Shown: positions 53,192 through 61,894, counted from the first letter of the stretch. The stretch is DNA of 64,000 nucleotides from Hungatella sp. UBA5385 (GCA_002409995.1 DHOR01000049.1:28991-92990), one strand, 5' to 3'. A program made the numbers and translations. The notes: a model not told the origin generated them from the letters alone.

Positions 53192-53232
53192 TGAACAGTG
53201 TTCATTATAGTGTAAAAGTGGGGTGGTGTCAA
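53192..53232 (-). promoter_or_regulatory. Consensus promoter with TetR-type operator
   Basis: On the minus strand TTGACA (53232-53227), 17 bases, TATAAT (53209-53204): both boxes are perfect. The exact palindrome TGAACA-G-TGTTCA (53192-53204) begins at the last base of the -10 box. A maximal-strength promoter behind a tight repressor site suggests strong induction on ligand binding. Confidence 0.85.
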
Positions 53233-53331
53233 TCGAAATCTTGGGAAACAAAGAATAAAATGCTAGTCAGTGCAGGATGTCCCTAGATTTGATTTAATGT
53301 GATTAATGCTTTTATCTGAATAATGATAGTA

Positions 53332-53393
53332 AAAAAGGAAAAGGTTATTGCTTCAGTAGATTATATACTTAGGCAATAACAACTTTCCTTTAT
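53332..53393 (-). terminator. Terminator of the nicotinamidase-like gene
   Basis: GTTATTGC (53344-53351) and GCAATAAC (53373-53380) form the core stem. The flanks AAAGGAAAAG and CTTTCCTTT extend it; the minus-strand tail is T-rich. Confidence 0.7.
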
Positions 53394-53409
53394 AATGAAT
53401 TTATGATAA

Positions 53410-53922
53410 TTATATCACCTTAATCTGACACACCTTCATAGCATTTAAAGCATTCTCATGGCTTTCCGGTGAAACTCCCGCACAGCAGGAAGCATCCACT
53501 ATCACAGGGGTCTCAGGCACTGCTGCTTTAATAATCATAGCATTGGAGATCACACAGATATCTGTGCATAAGCCTGCAAGCTCAATAGATTCAAATTCCT
53601 TTTCTGCTGCATACTCTCCCAGTGTCATACTACCAAAAGTAACCTTTTCAAATCGCTTTCCCTGAAACTCTTTTAATCTGTCATCAATCTCCCAGCCATC
53701 TGTTCCCCTGATGCAATGCTTAACAGGCAGATTCTTACCCTCCTGGGTCTCTAAGTAATTATCCTCATGGGTATCCAATGTAAAGACGATCTCATCACCT
53801 GCGGCTTCATACTCTTCTATTTTCTTTTTCACATTGGAAACTATGGCTTCAGCCTCTTTCGTTCCCAAAGAACCACTGATAAAATCATTCTGCATGTCTA
53901 CAACAACCAATAACTTTTTCAT
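53410..53922 (-). CDS. Nicotinamidase-like cysteine hydrolase (isochorismatase family)
   Basis: This 170-residue enzyme has the Asp-Lys-Cys triad of the family: Asp9 in VVDMQNDF, Lys in FEKVTFG, and the nucleophile Cys in LAGLCTDICV. FTLDTHEDNY and PVKHCIRGTDGW fit nicotinamidases of Clostridia that turn nicotinamide to nicotinate in NAD salvage. Other amide substrates are possible. Single gene with GGAGG. Confidence 0.85.
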   Translation of the reverse strand: MKKLLVVVDMQNDFISGSLGTKEAEAIVSNVKKKIEEYEAAGDEIVFTLDTHEDNYLETQEGKNLPVKHCIRGTDGWEIDDRLKEFQGKRFEKVTFGSMTLGEYAAEKEFESIELAGLCTDICVISNAMIIKAAVPETPVIVDASCCAGVSPESHENALNAMKVCQIKVI

Positions 53923-54092
53923 AATAAGAAAACCTCCGTATAAGTAATAATAGACAGGGAAATGAATTCCCGGCAGCTATAGTGTAACACAAGTCTGCAG
54001 CAAGAAAAAGTGATTTTATGGATTTTTCAGAAATATTATTATATACTGAAATAGGCTGGACAGCGCCAATTACAAAGAAGGGATCAATACCA

Positions 54093-54530
54093 ATGGAAGA
54101 ACATAAGCTTATTACAGAACAGGCATCCTCTAAGGAAATGGAAGCACTGTTAAACGATTTAAAAAGGGCAAGCGAAAAGCAGGTGGAATATGCCAGAAAG
54201 CAGAGTCAGATGTCACAGATCACAGCCACTGCCAGCGTTCTTATGCTGACCTTGATCATCTGTGTCTGCGGCATTTTCGTTCCAAGAGTCAACCGTATGT
54301 TTTATGATGTGGAAATAATTCTCACTCAGTTTAAATCTATTTCCCAGGACCTTGAAGAAGCCAATTTAGGCCAGATGACCCGTAATCTTGACCGTCTTGT
54401 GTCCTCCAGTGAAAAAGGCGTCCAGGAGGCTTTGGAACAGATTAATTCTATAGATATTAATACGCTGAATCAGGCTATATCCGACCTTTCCGATGTGATC
54501 AGCCCTCTTGCCAAATTCTTTGGAAAATAA
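54093..54530 (+). CDS. Single-span membrane protein of unknown function
   Basis: This product of 145 residues has a charged N-terminal segment (MEEHKLITEQASSKEMEALL), one membrane helix (about 45-66, ATASVLMLTLIICVCGIFV) and a helical C-terminal part that looks like a coiled coil (SISQDLEEANLGQMTRNLDR; LNQAISDLSDVISPLAKFF). It resembles DUF948-type membrane coiled-coil proteins in layout but I cannot place it. An earlier ATG (54018) would add 25 residues but has a weaker site. It lies just upstream of the tryptophan T-box and is probably separate from it. Confidence 0.65.
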   Translation: MEEHKLITEQASSKEMEALLNDLKRASEKQVEYARKQSQMSQITATASVLMLTLIICVCGIFVPRVNRMFYDVEIILTQFKSISQDLEEANLGQMTRNLDRLVSSSEKGVQEALEQINSIDINTLNQAISDLSDVISPLAKFFGK

Positions 54531-54547
54531 AGTTTTTCAAAAAATGA

Positions 54548-54858
54548 TTGACAAATTGGCCGCCACGCTATATCATAGAGATTAAATAAAATAAACCGTT
54601 GAAAAAGAAGAGTAAGCTTTCCAAGATGTATTTCAGAGAGCCGCCAGTGGTGTGAGTGCGGTATAGATCAGATAGCTGAATGGACTTTTGAGGGCGGCCC
54701 TGAACCAGATTGCAGTATGGGCTGACGGTTTCCACAACCGTTAACAGTGTGGCATATATGTTAGTATATGAAAAGTGGACTTTTTAAGTCAATTTGAGTG
54801 GCACCGCGGATGTATATTCGTCTCAAGTACGTTAATTAACGTACTTGAGACTTTTTTT
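54548..54858 (+). promoter_or_regulatory. Promoter and tryptophan T-box leader of trpXYZ
   Basis: Promoter TTGACA (54548-54553), 17 bases, TATCAT (54571-54576). The leader shows an AGTA-type bulge, the specifier GAA-UGG-A (codon 54681-54683, Trp), the T-box TGAGTGGCACCGCGGA (54795-54810) and a perfect terminator: arms GTCTCAAGTACGTTAA and TTAACGTACTTGAGAC (54820-54851) plus seven T. UGGC in the T-box pairs with GCCA, matching the G discriminator of bacterial tRNA-Trp. Low charged tRNA-Trp should turn the transporter on. Confidence 0.95.
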
Positions 54859-55016
54859 GTTTAAAATCATTTTAAGGACTGCAGCCTGACAATGAGAATA
54901 AACTAATTTAAGTCTCCGCTCTCCCACAAACCAGCATCAGTACACAAGTCCACGACCCAACGGAATTTTATGGAATAAAACTAATAGAACGATTTTAAAA
55001 ACAGGAGGAAATAATT

Positions 55017-56087
55017 ATGAAAAAGACTATGAAGGCTCTCTTACTTGCTGCATTTACAACCGCTGCACTTGCCGGCTGCTCAGGAAAAGCTGCTGACCAG
55101 ACAACTGCAGCTGATACTGCCGCTGATACCACAACTGCCGGAGCTGCTGAGGCAGGTGATCAGGCTTCAGACGGTGCTTCCTATACTATAGGTATCGGAC
55201 AGTTTGCAGAGCATGGCTCCTTAGACAACTGTAGAGAAGGTTTTATACAGGGGCTTGCTATGGAAGGTATTGAGGAAGGCAAGAATCTGACTATTCTTTA
55301 TGAAAACTCACAGGCTGACGGCGGTACTGCAAGTCAGATCATCAATAACTTTGCTGCTAAGAAGGTTGATCTGATCTGTGCAATCGCAACTCCAATGGCT
55401 CAGGCAGCCTATGGCGGCGTGAAAAAAGAAAATACACCGGTTATTTATACAGCTGTTACTGATCCGGTTGCTGCTGCCTTAGCCAATGCTGACGGCACTC
55501 CTGTAGGAGAAGTAACAGGTACCAGCGATAAGCTTCCAGTAGAGAAGCAGTTAGAGATGATCCGTCAGGTACTTCCTGATGCAAAAAAGATCGGTATTCT
55601 CTACAGCACAAGCGAAGTTAACTCTGAGACAGCAATTGCAGAATATAAGGCTGCTGCTCCCAACTATGGATTTGAGATTGTAGAAGGTGCAGTCACTGCT
55701 ACTGCAGATATCCCTCTTGCAACAGATAGTTTACTGGAAAAGGTTGACTGTTTAAACAACTTAACCGATAATACAGTTGTAAGCTCTCTCCCAATGATAC
55801 TTGACAAGGCGGGCAAAAAGAACATTCCTGTTTTCGGCAGTGAAGTTGAACAGGTTAAAATCGGTTGTCTTGCTTCTATCGGTCTTGATTACATTGATCT
55901 TGGCAAGCAGACAGGACAGATGGCAGCTAAAGTATTAAAAGGCGAAGCAAAAGCCAGCGAGCAGAATTTTGAAGTTATTGCAGAAGCAGCATTTTACGGC
56001 AATGAAAAGGTTGCAGAAAACCTTGGTCTCTCTCTTCCTGAAGAGCTGACAAAATCTGCTGCTGAAATCTTCACAGATATTAAATAA
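55017..56087 (+). CDS. trpX: Tryptophan ABC transporter binding lipoprotein
   Basis: This 356-residue lipoprotein (lipobox LAGCS, Cys20) has a Thr/Ala/Asp-rich linker (about 24-52) and a TrpX/COG2984-type binding domain (IGIGQFAEHGSLDNCREGF; ICAIATPMAQAA; GILYSTSEVNSETAI). It is the first gene behind a Trp T-box, which is the main basis for the tryptophan assignment; comparative studies named such systems trpXYZ. It delivers substrate to the permease and ATPase downstream. Confidence 0.9.
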   Translation: MKKTMKALLLAAFTTAALAGCSGKAADQTTAADTAADTTTAGAAEAGDQASDGASYTIGIGQFAEHGSLDNCREGFIQGLAMEGIEEGKNLTILYENSQADGGTASQIINNFAAKKVDLICAIATPMAQAAYGGVKKENTPVIYTAVTDPVAAALANADGTPVGEVTGTSDKLPVEKQLEMIRQVLPDAKKIGILYSTSEVNSETAIAEYKAAAPNYGFEIVEGAVTATADIPLATDSLLEKVDCLNNLTDNTVVSSLPMILDKAGKKNIPVFGSEVEQVKIGCLASIGLDYIDLGKQTGQMAAKVLKGEAKASEQNFEVIAEAAFYGNEKVAENLGLSLPEELTKSAAEIFTDIK

Positions 56088-56126
56088 TTTTACAGTCATG
56101 TAGAAACATTTGGAGGAACATAGATC

Positions 56127-57011
56127 ATGTCAATTATGCTTGGCGTTTTTGAAGAAGGCCTTGTTTATGCCATTATGGCACTGGGCGTTTATATCACATA
56201 TAAGATTCTGGACTTTCCGGACCTGTCCGTAGATGGAACATTTCCACTGGGCGGCGCTATTACAGTAACCCTGATTCTTGCAGGAGTGGACCCATATCTC
56301 ACTCTTCTGGCTGCATTTGCAGTTGGAGCAGTTGCAGGCTGTATTACCGGATTTATCCATGTAAAACTGAAAGTACGTGATCTGCTGTCAGGTATTATTG
56401 TCATGACTGCCCTCTACTCTGTCAACTTAAGAGTTGCAGGCAAATCCAATGTTCCTTTTTTTAACAGTGATTCTATTTTTGAAAATGATTTTATAAGCAG
56501 AATCTTTCCCGAAAGCCTTAATCACTATATCGTTGTGATTATTTTGGCCCTGATTGTTCTCATTGTAAAGATTTTAATGGACCTCTATTTAAAGACCAGA
56601 TCGGGTTATCTCCTTCGTGCAGTGGGTGATAATGAAACTCTTGTAACCTCTCTTGCAAAAGACAAGGGAATGGTGAAGATCGTAGGCCTTGCTATAGCTA
56701 ACGGTCTGGCTGCTCTTGCCGGCTCTGTTTACTGCCAGCAGAAAGGATTTTTCGAGATCAGCATGGGAACTGGAACTATGGTTATTGGTCTTGCCAATGT
56801 TATTATTGGTACTAAGCTGTTTAAACGGTTTGGTTTTGCAAAGTCCACCACTGCTGTTGTTATTGGCTCCATTATATATAAAGGCTGTGTTTCTCTTGCA
56901 ATCAGCCTGGGTATGGAGGCAGCTGATTTAAAACTGATTACTGCTGTTTTATTCTTATTGATTTTAGTAGTGAGCAACGGCAGAGAAAAGAAGGTGAAAA
57001 GCCATGCTTGA
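56127..57011 (+). CDS. trpY: Tryptophan ABC transporter permease
   Basis: This 294-residue membrane protein has about eight helices of the branched-chain amino acid / COG4120 permease type (ALGVYITYKILDFPDLSVDG; RSGYLLRAVGDNETLVTSLA; ANVIIGTKLF). GGAGGA precedes the ATG. Its end overlaps the ATPase gene by eight bases. Confidence 0.92.
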   Translation: MSIMLGVFEEGLVYAIMALGVYITYKILDFPDLSVDGTFPLGGAITVTLILAGVDPYLTLLAAFAVGAVAGCITGFIHVKLKVRDLLSGIIVMTALYSVNLRVAGKSNVPFFNSDSIFENDFISRIFPESLNHYIVVIILALIVLIVKILMDLYLKTRSGYLLRAVGDNETLVTSLAKDKGMVKIVGLAIANGLAALAGSVYCQQKGFFEISMGTGTMVIGLANVIIGTKLFKRFGFAKSTTAVVIGSIIYKGCVSLAISLGMEAADLKLITAVLFLLILVVSNGREKKVKSHA

Positions 57012-57777
57012 ACTGAAAAACATCAATAAATATTATAATCAGGGAACTGTCAATGAGATGTGTCTCTTTGATGATTTTAACTTAACCATTAAAGATCAGC
57101 AGTTTGTATCTGTAGTGGGAAGCAATGGCTCAGGTAAAACCTCCATGTTAAATATTATCTGCGGCAGCATACCTTTAGACAGTGGAACCATTATTATTGG
57201 CGACAAGGACATTACCAATATGCCGGAATTTAAGCGTCAGCGCAGAATCGGCAGAGTCTACCAGAATCCGGCTATGGGAACCTGTCCTAATATGACGATT
57301 CTGGAGAATATGTCAATTGCAGATACAAAGGGGAAACCATTTAATCTTCGCCGCGGAACCAACAAACAGCGAATTGATCATTACAAAGAACAGCTTCACT
57401 CTCTCGGACTTGGGCTTGAGGATAAGATTCATGTAAAGGTAGGCGTTCTCTCCGGCGGTCAAAGGCAGGCTATGGCACTTCTCATGTCCACAATGACTCC
57501 TATTGAGTTTTTAATCCTTGATGAGCATACTGCTGCACTTGACCCTAAAACAGCTGAGATTATTATGGAGCTGACAGACAAGATCGTTAAGGAGAAAAAG
57601 CTGACTACCATAATGGTTACTCACAATCTTCGATATGCTGTGGAATATGGCAATCGCCTTCTGATGATGCATCAGGGAGATACCATTATTGATAAGTCCG
57701 GAGTTGACAAGGAAAATCTTGCAGTTGAGGATATTCTGGTTCGATTTAACGAAATCAGCATTGAATGCGGAAATTAA
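57004..57777 (+). CDS. trpZ: Tryptophan ABC transporter ATPase
   Basis: This 257-residue ATPase has Walker A GSNGSGKTS, signature LSGGQRQAM, Walker B FLILDEHTAALDP and switch His in MVTHNLRYAV. It belongs to the COG1101 group that pairs with TrpX/TrpY. It is the last gene of the T-box-controlled importer operon. Confidence 0.93.
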   Translation: MLELKNINKYYNQGTVNEMCLFDDFNLTIKDQQFVSVVGSNGSGKTSMLNIICGSIPLDSGTIIIGDKDITNMPEFKRQRRIGRVYQNPAMGTCPNMTILENMSIADTKGKPFNLRRGTNKQRIDHYKEQLHSLGLGLEDKIHVKVGVLSGGQRQAMALLMSTMTPIEFLILDEHTAALDPKTAEIIMELTDKIVKEKKLTTIMVTHNLRYAVEYGNRLLMMHQGDTIIDKSGVDKENLAVEDILVRFNEISIECGN

Positions 57778-57786
57778 TGTTATTAT

Positions 57787-57833
57787 AACCCTCTCAGGAA
57801 TGAGGAATCAGATTCATTCCAGAGAGGGTTTTT
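57787..57833 (+). terminator. Terminator of trpXYZ
   Basis: AACCCTCT and AGAGGGTT close a stem with inner arms GGAATGA and TCATTCC. TTTTTG follows. Confidence 0.88.
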
Positions 57834-57948
57834 GTTTTATCCCTTGTAAATCAGTAACACAAGACGAGACTTGTCATATTTATAATATAGATACTTTTAT
57901 TTTAATGTTATCTTTAATTATAACACTGTTACTGTGAAGGAGATTCTT

Positions 57949-58404
57949 ATGGAACATTCATGTGATAAAAAAGCTACTACCACCACTTTAATTTGCTCTC
58001 CTCCTGTCTCAGCAGTGATACCTTCCTTTGGTACAACGGAAGAGCCTCTTACAATAGCACCATTTAATGTTGCCGCACTAAGCATTGATACTTCTAAATA
58101 TAGAAATCCCTGCATTAAACTGGAGGTTTCTTTCACCGCTAACCCCATTGCACTTGTAGCTCTTCGACTGCAAATCGTGAGACAGTGTAAAACTCAGCTG
58201 CCTGTAATCGTAGGCGGAACCTGGACTTACAGTGCCGCTACCGGAAGTAATACAGTCACATTTTTCGCCTGTGACAAGGATTTTTGTAATCAAGACTGCT
58301 GCACATATTATCTTCAGATTTTTAACGATACTATTATTGCAGGACCATTGATACTGAGCAATATTACTTTATCAGCATTGGTTGTTGATCCATGCTGCTG
58401 TTGA
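57949..58404 (+). CDS. DUF4489-type Cys-containing protein
   Basis: This 151-residue protein has the features of DUF4489 of Clostridia: an opening with Thr/Cys/Pro (TTLICSPPVSAVIP), beta-rich core (IKLEVSFTANPIALVALRLQ; WTYSAATGSNTVTFFACDKD), clustered cysteines (FCNQDCCTYYL) and the end VVDPCCC. There is no signal peptide. Such proteins are suspected to be spore or surface components, without proof. AAGGAG precedes the ATG. It stands alone. Confidence 0.75.
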   Translation: MEHSCDKKATTTTLICSPPVSAVIPSFGTTEEPLTIAPFNVAALSIDTSKYRNPCIKLEVSFTANPIALVALRLQIVRQCKTQLPVIVGGTWTYSAATGSNTVTFFACDKDFCNQDCCTYYLQIFNDTIIAGPLILSNITLSALVVDPCCC

Positions 58405-58412
58405 ATTAATTG

Positions 58413-58458
58413 ATGCCATAGAAGGAGTGATGGTTTGCCCATCATTCTTTTATGGCAT
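58413..58458 (+). terminator. Long stem-loop after the DUF4489 gene
   Basis: ATGCCATA and TATGGCAT close a stem that continues inward with GATGG and CCATC. The tail TGTTTG is weak. The remaining spacer to 58693 is AT-rich and holds no gene that I can support. Confidence 0.6.
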
Positions 58459-58693
58459 TGTTTGATATGGGGAAGTTGGTGTAATAATTCAGCAAAAACG
58501 CTGTGGCGAGAAATTTGTTGCAAGTAAGAAAGCATTGTGATAGAATGTATACAAAGCAAAAAAGTCTATTATTCTAACATTCAATTCTATTGAAAATCAA
58601 ACTCGTATCTTGCTTTTAAAACCCAATTATTAAAATTATATGCAGGATATGAGAAGGTCAGATTCTGCATAAATAAACGAAAGAGAGGAATTT

Positions 58694-59581
58694 ATGCAGA
58701 AAGCAGAAAGTCAATTGTATAGCTATGAAGAAAAGCGCAAAAAGGTCAGTCAATTTAATCTGACAAGCGATATTTTCTTTAGCAAGGTCATGGAAGACAA
58801 ACAGGCATGTCAGGAATTGATTCAAATTCTGACAGGTGAGGAGCTTGTAGTAAAAACTGTAAAAAGTCAATATTCTATTCGAAATCTTGAGAATCATTCA
58901 GTGACACTGGATGTATTGACTGAGAGTCAGAAGGGGCGCATGATCAATGTGGAAATACATACACAGGAGGATGAGGATCATGTGCGAAGAGGCCGGTATT
59001 ACATTAGCAGCATCGATGTGAGCATTCTGGAAAAGGGAACTGATTATGAAGAACTGCCTGATGTTTATCTTATCTATATTACAGATAAAGATTTTATAGG
59101 GCAGAACAGAGCAATTTATGTAGTAAAACGGGTGGTACAGGAAAACCTGATTCTTAATAATGGGATTTACGAATTCTATGTAAATCTCAAAGGGAAAACT
59201 GATTCCAGTGAACAAAGGGAGCTTCTGGATTTCATAGTCAATTCGAAAAGTAATTATAAGACTGATGCATTTCCCAATTTGGCACGAAGAGTAACTATGT
59301 TTAAAGAAGATAGGAAAGGAGTTGATATTATGTGTGAGATTTTAGAAAGAGAGCGTACGGAAGGTAGATTAGAAGGTAGATTGGAAGGTAGATTGGAAGG
59401 AAAAACCGAAGAGCATATTGCAATGGTTCGGAAAAAATACCAGAAGGGAAATAAGCCGGAACAAGCGGCTGAAGCCTTAGAACTAGATACAGAATATGTA
59501 AGAAATATTATGGACATGATGGAATTACAGAATCTTTCTGATGAAGAGATTGTTATGAAACTGATAAAAGAACAGGAATAA
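58694..59581 (+). CDS. Rpn-type PD-(D/E)XK nuclease (PF12784)
   Basis: This 295-residue protein fits the Rpn/transposase-like PD-(D/E)XK family: FNLTSDIFFSKVMEDKQACQ at the N-terminus, catalytic Asp in VTLDVLTESQKG and the following MINVEIHTQ (E-x-Q variant), then RRGRYYISSIDVSIL. Relatives promote recombination independent of RecA by nicking DNA. An EGRL tetrapeptide repeat at about 223-236 joins the nuclease to a C-terminal helical part. No transposon ends or att sites are seen; it appears as a lone gene. Confidence 0.87.
   Translation: MQKAESQLYSYEEKRKKVSQFNLTSDIFFSKVMEDKQACQELIQILTGEELVVKTVKSQYSIRNLENHSVTLDVLTESQKGRMINVEIHTQEDEDHVRRGRYYISSIDVSILEKGTDYEELPDVYLIYITDKDFIGQNRAIYVVKRVVQENLILNNGIYEFYVNLKGKTDSSEQRELLDFIVNSKSNYKTDAFPNLARRVTMFKEDRKGVDIMCEILERERTEGRLEGRLEGRLEGKTEEHIAMVRKKYQKGNKPEQAAEALELDTEYVRNIMDMMELQNLSDEEIVMKLIKEQE
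59360..59401 (+). repeat. Tandem 12-bp repeat inside the Rpn gene
   Basis: Units GAAGGTAGATTA (59360-59371), GAAGGTAGATTG (59372-59383) and GAAGGTAGATTG (59384-59395), then a partial fourth, encode EGRL three times. Copy changes by slippage would keep the frame. Confidence 0.9.
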
Positions 59582-59630
59582 CTACATAGGCAGTGTTATA
59601 ATTTTCACTAAATCAGCCAGAATAATATAC

Positions 59631-59688
59631 AAAAAGCCTTCAATGCGATAAATTTCACAAAGATATTTTCGCATTGCGGGCTTTTTTT
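59631..59688. terminator. Bidirectional terminator between Rpn and KDG kinase genes
   Basis: AAAAAGCC and GGCTTTTTTT enclose CAATGCGA and TCGCATTG with two small mismatches between. T-runs occur on both strands. Confidence 0.85.
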
Positions 59689-59739
59689 AATTACCTATAT
59701 TGGAAATTCCAGGATTCCCAAATTCACTCCCCTTATTTC

Positions 59740-60765
59740 TTATCTGCTCATCTCACTCTGAGGCCCCTTTTGGTTATGTTCCTTAATAATAGTATTAACC
59801 TCACTCAAATCAGAGCTTGGAAGGTCTCCAGGAATGGTGTTCTTAAGTGCGCTGGCTGCATTGCCGTACTGAACAGCTTTCATACAGTCTCCGCCGCTGC
59901 TTAACAGCCCGTAGAGAGCTCCTGCAATATAAGCGTCTCCGCTTCCGATTCTATCCACTACTTCAATGTCTCTGTATGGCTCTTCCTCGTAATACTCATC
60001 TCTTGCTGCATCATAAATCACAGAACCGAATGTATGGGATTTGGGGCTGTGTACAACTCTCTGAGTGGAAGCTACAATGGAAATAGGATAATCTTTTGTA
60101 AAACTCTTCATCATCTCTTTGGCTGTCCCCTCTTTTTTAAAGGTCAGTCTGGCTGTTTCTTCGGAACAGAAGAAAATATCCACATAGGGCAGAATCTGCT
60201 CTATGCACTCTCTTGCTTCCTCTCCTGTCCAGAGATTGCCGCGGAAGTTCACATCAAAAGATATAATGGTTCCGGTAGCTTTAAATCTTCGGATCATCTC
60301 AACAGCTGTCTTTCTTGTATTTTCACAGAGAGCCAAGGTTATGCCTGTTGTGTGGAAACATGTAGCAGCCTTATACATTTCTTCAGGAAAGGAGTCAATG
60401 CTGATGCTGTAAAAGGAGCTGTTCTTTCTGTCATAGATTACCTTTGGCTTTCTGGGATGGGCACCATATTCATAATAATAGAGTCCAAGTCTGGCAGAAG
60501 AGCTGCTGTCATATACAAAATAATCATCACTGATTCCGTAAGAACGAACTTTATTCTTAACAAAGTTTCCCATATCATGTGAGGGAAGCTGTGTCACTAC
60601 ACCGGTATGTAGTCCCATAAGGGCTGCTCCTACGGCTACATTTAATTCCGCGCCACCAACCTGCTTCTGGAAAGAATTGCCCCGGACCAAACGGTCCACG
60701 CCTTCCGGCGACAGCCGCAGCAGCAGTTCTCCAAGGCTTAGCAAATCAAAAGGTCTGTCACTCAT
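59740..60765 (-). CDS. PfkB-family sugar kinase, probable second KDG kinase
   Basis: This 341-residue kinase has PfkB signatures: GELLLRLSPEG, KQVGGAELNVAVGAALMG and the catalytic-base region VDRIGSGDAYIAGAL. It resembles 2-keto-3-deoxygluconate kinase (KdgK) and the kinase upstream of it, with which it shares about the same length. A terminator between the two suggests lower or separate expression. It may phosphorylate a related sugar acid such as 2-keto-3-deoxygalactonate. MSDRPFDL is the start, behind GGAGG. Confidence 0.82.
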   Translation of the reverse strand: MSDRPFDLLSLGELLLRLSPEGVDRLVRGNSFQKQVGGAELNVAVGAALMGLHTGVVTQLPSHDMGNFVKNKVRSYGISDDYFVYDSSSSARLGLYYYEYGAHPRKPKVIYDRKNSSFYSISIDSFPEEMYKAATCFHTTGITLALCENTRKTAVEMIRRFKATGTIISFDVNFRGNLWTGEEARECIEQILPYVDIFFCSEETARLTFKKEGTAKEMMKSFTKDYPISIVASTQRVVHSPKSHTFGSVIYDAARDEYYEEEPYRDIEVVDRIGSGDAYIAGALYGLLSSGGDCMKAVQYGNAASALKNTIPGDLPSSDLSEVNTIIKEHNQKGPQSEMSR

Positions 60766-60791
60766 ACTGATTTCCTCCATAATTTTAAAAA

Positions 60792-60836
60792 GGGGCCATC
60801 TGGAAGCTTAATGATAAAGCTGATCAGAATGACCCC
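60792..60836 (-). terminator. Internal terminator between the two sugar kinase genes
   Basis: On the minus strand GGGGTCAT-T-CTG pairs with CAG-ATGGCCCC (one bulge and one wobble), followed by TTTTT. It should end most transcripts from the aldolase/kinase unit. Confidence 0.65.
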
Positions 60837-60862
60837 CAAGTATTTATACTCTTAAAAATGAA

Positions 60863-61894
60863 TTATCTCTGTACACGTCCGGAACCATCTCCGCCTGCAA
60901 GATTATCAACGTCTTCTCTTGTTACCAGGTTAAAGTCTCCAGGAATTGTGTGCTTTAATGCAGAAGCTGCAACGCCGAACTCTAATGCTTCCTTGAATTC
61001 CTTGCCGTCTGCCATACCGCAGATTACGCCTGCTGCAAATGAGTCTCCGCCGCCTACACGGTCAACGATTGGTGTGATGCTGTATTTTTTAGAATGGTAG
61101 AACTCACGAGTCTCACCGTTCATAATACATGCAGACCAGCCGTTATTGGAAGCAGAATAGCTTTCACGTAAAGAGCTTACTACGTATTTGAAATTAAACT
61201 TGTCGATCATCTGATTGAAGATATCAACATAGCCCTGTAATTCCAGCTCACCGGAGGTTACATCAGTGTTGCCTGGTTTAAAACCAAGAACCTTCTCAGC
61301 ATCCTCTTCGTTGCCGATACAAACATCTACATACTGCATTAAGTTAGTCATGATCTTCTGAGCTTTTTCAGATGACCATAATTTCTTACGGAAATTTAAG
61401 TCTACAGAAACAGTTACGCCATGAGCCTTAGCTGCCTTACAAGCTGCTTCGGTTAACTCAGCTGCTCCATCACTTACTGCTGGTGTAATTCCTGTGAAAT
61501 GGAACCAGTCAGCACCTTCAAATATCTCATCAAAGTTGAAATCTGCCTCTGTTGCTGTAGAGATAGAGGAATGTGCTCTGTCATAAACAACAGTGGATGC
61601 TCTCATTGCTGAACCTGTCTCTAAGAAATAGATTCCAAGTCTCTCGCCTGTTCTTGCAATGTGCTTTGTCTCTACATTGTATTTTCTCATAGCTGCAACA
61701 GCACACTCACCGATTGGATTCTTTGGAACAGCTGTTACGAACTCTGCGTCATGTCCGTAGTTTGCTAAGGAAACAGCTACGTTAGCCTCTCCGCCTCCGT
61801 AGTTAATATCAAACTCATCTGCCTGAATAAATTTCTCATTGTTAGGGGTAGATAATCTTAACATGATCTCGCCCATGGTTACGATCTTTGCCAT
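60863..61894 (-). CDS. kdgK: 2-keto-3-deoxygluconate kinase
   Basis: This 343-residue PfkB kinase has MGEIMLRLSTPNNEKF, NYGGGEANVAVSLANYG and the catalytic DRVGGGDSFAAGVI. The sequence HFTGITPAVSDGAAELTEAA is typical of KDG kinases. It phosphorylates 2-keto-3-deoxygluconate to KDPG, which the aldolase encoded just upstream cleaves. AGGAG-type site upstream; one transcript with the aldolase gene. Confidence 0.92.
   Translation of the reverse strand: MAKIVTMGEIMLRLSTPNNEKFIQADEFDINYGGGEANVAVSLANYGHDAEFVTAVPKNPIGECAVAAMRKYNVETKHIARTGERLGIYFLETGSAMRASTVVYDRAHSSISTATEADFNFDEIFEGADWFHFTGITPAVSDGAAELTEAACKAAKAHGVTVSVDLNFRKKLWSSEKAQKIMTNLMQYVDVCIGNEEDAEKVLGFKPGNTDVTSGELELQGYVDIFNQMIDKFNFKYVVSSLRESYSASNNGWSACIMNGETREFYHSKKYSITPIVDRVGGGDSFAAGVICGMADGKEFKEALEFGVAASALKHTIPGDFNLVTREDVDNLAGGDGSGRVQR

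Noticed and set aside
54535..54860. Structured RNA region first considered as a tRNA or small RNA gene
   Set aside because: The T-box sequence, specifier codon, terminator and downstream transporter explain it fully.
59360..59401. Short tandem repeats that might look like a CRISPR array
   Set aside because: Units are contiguous 12-mers in frame inside a protein gene and have no spacers.
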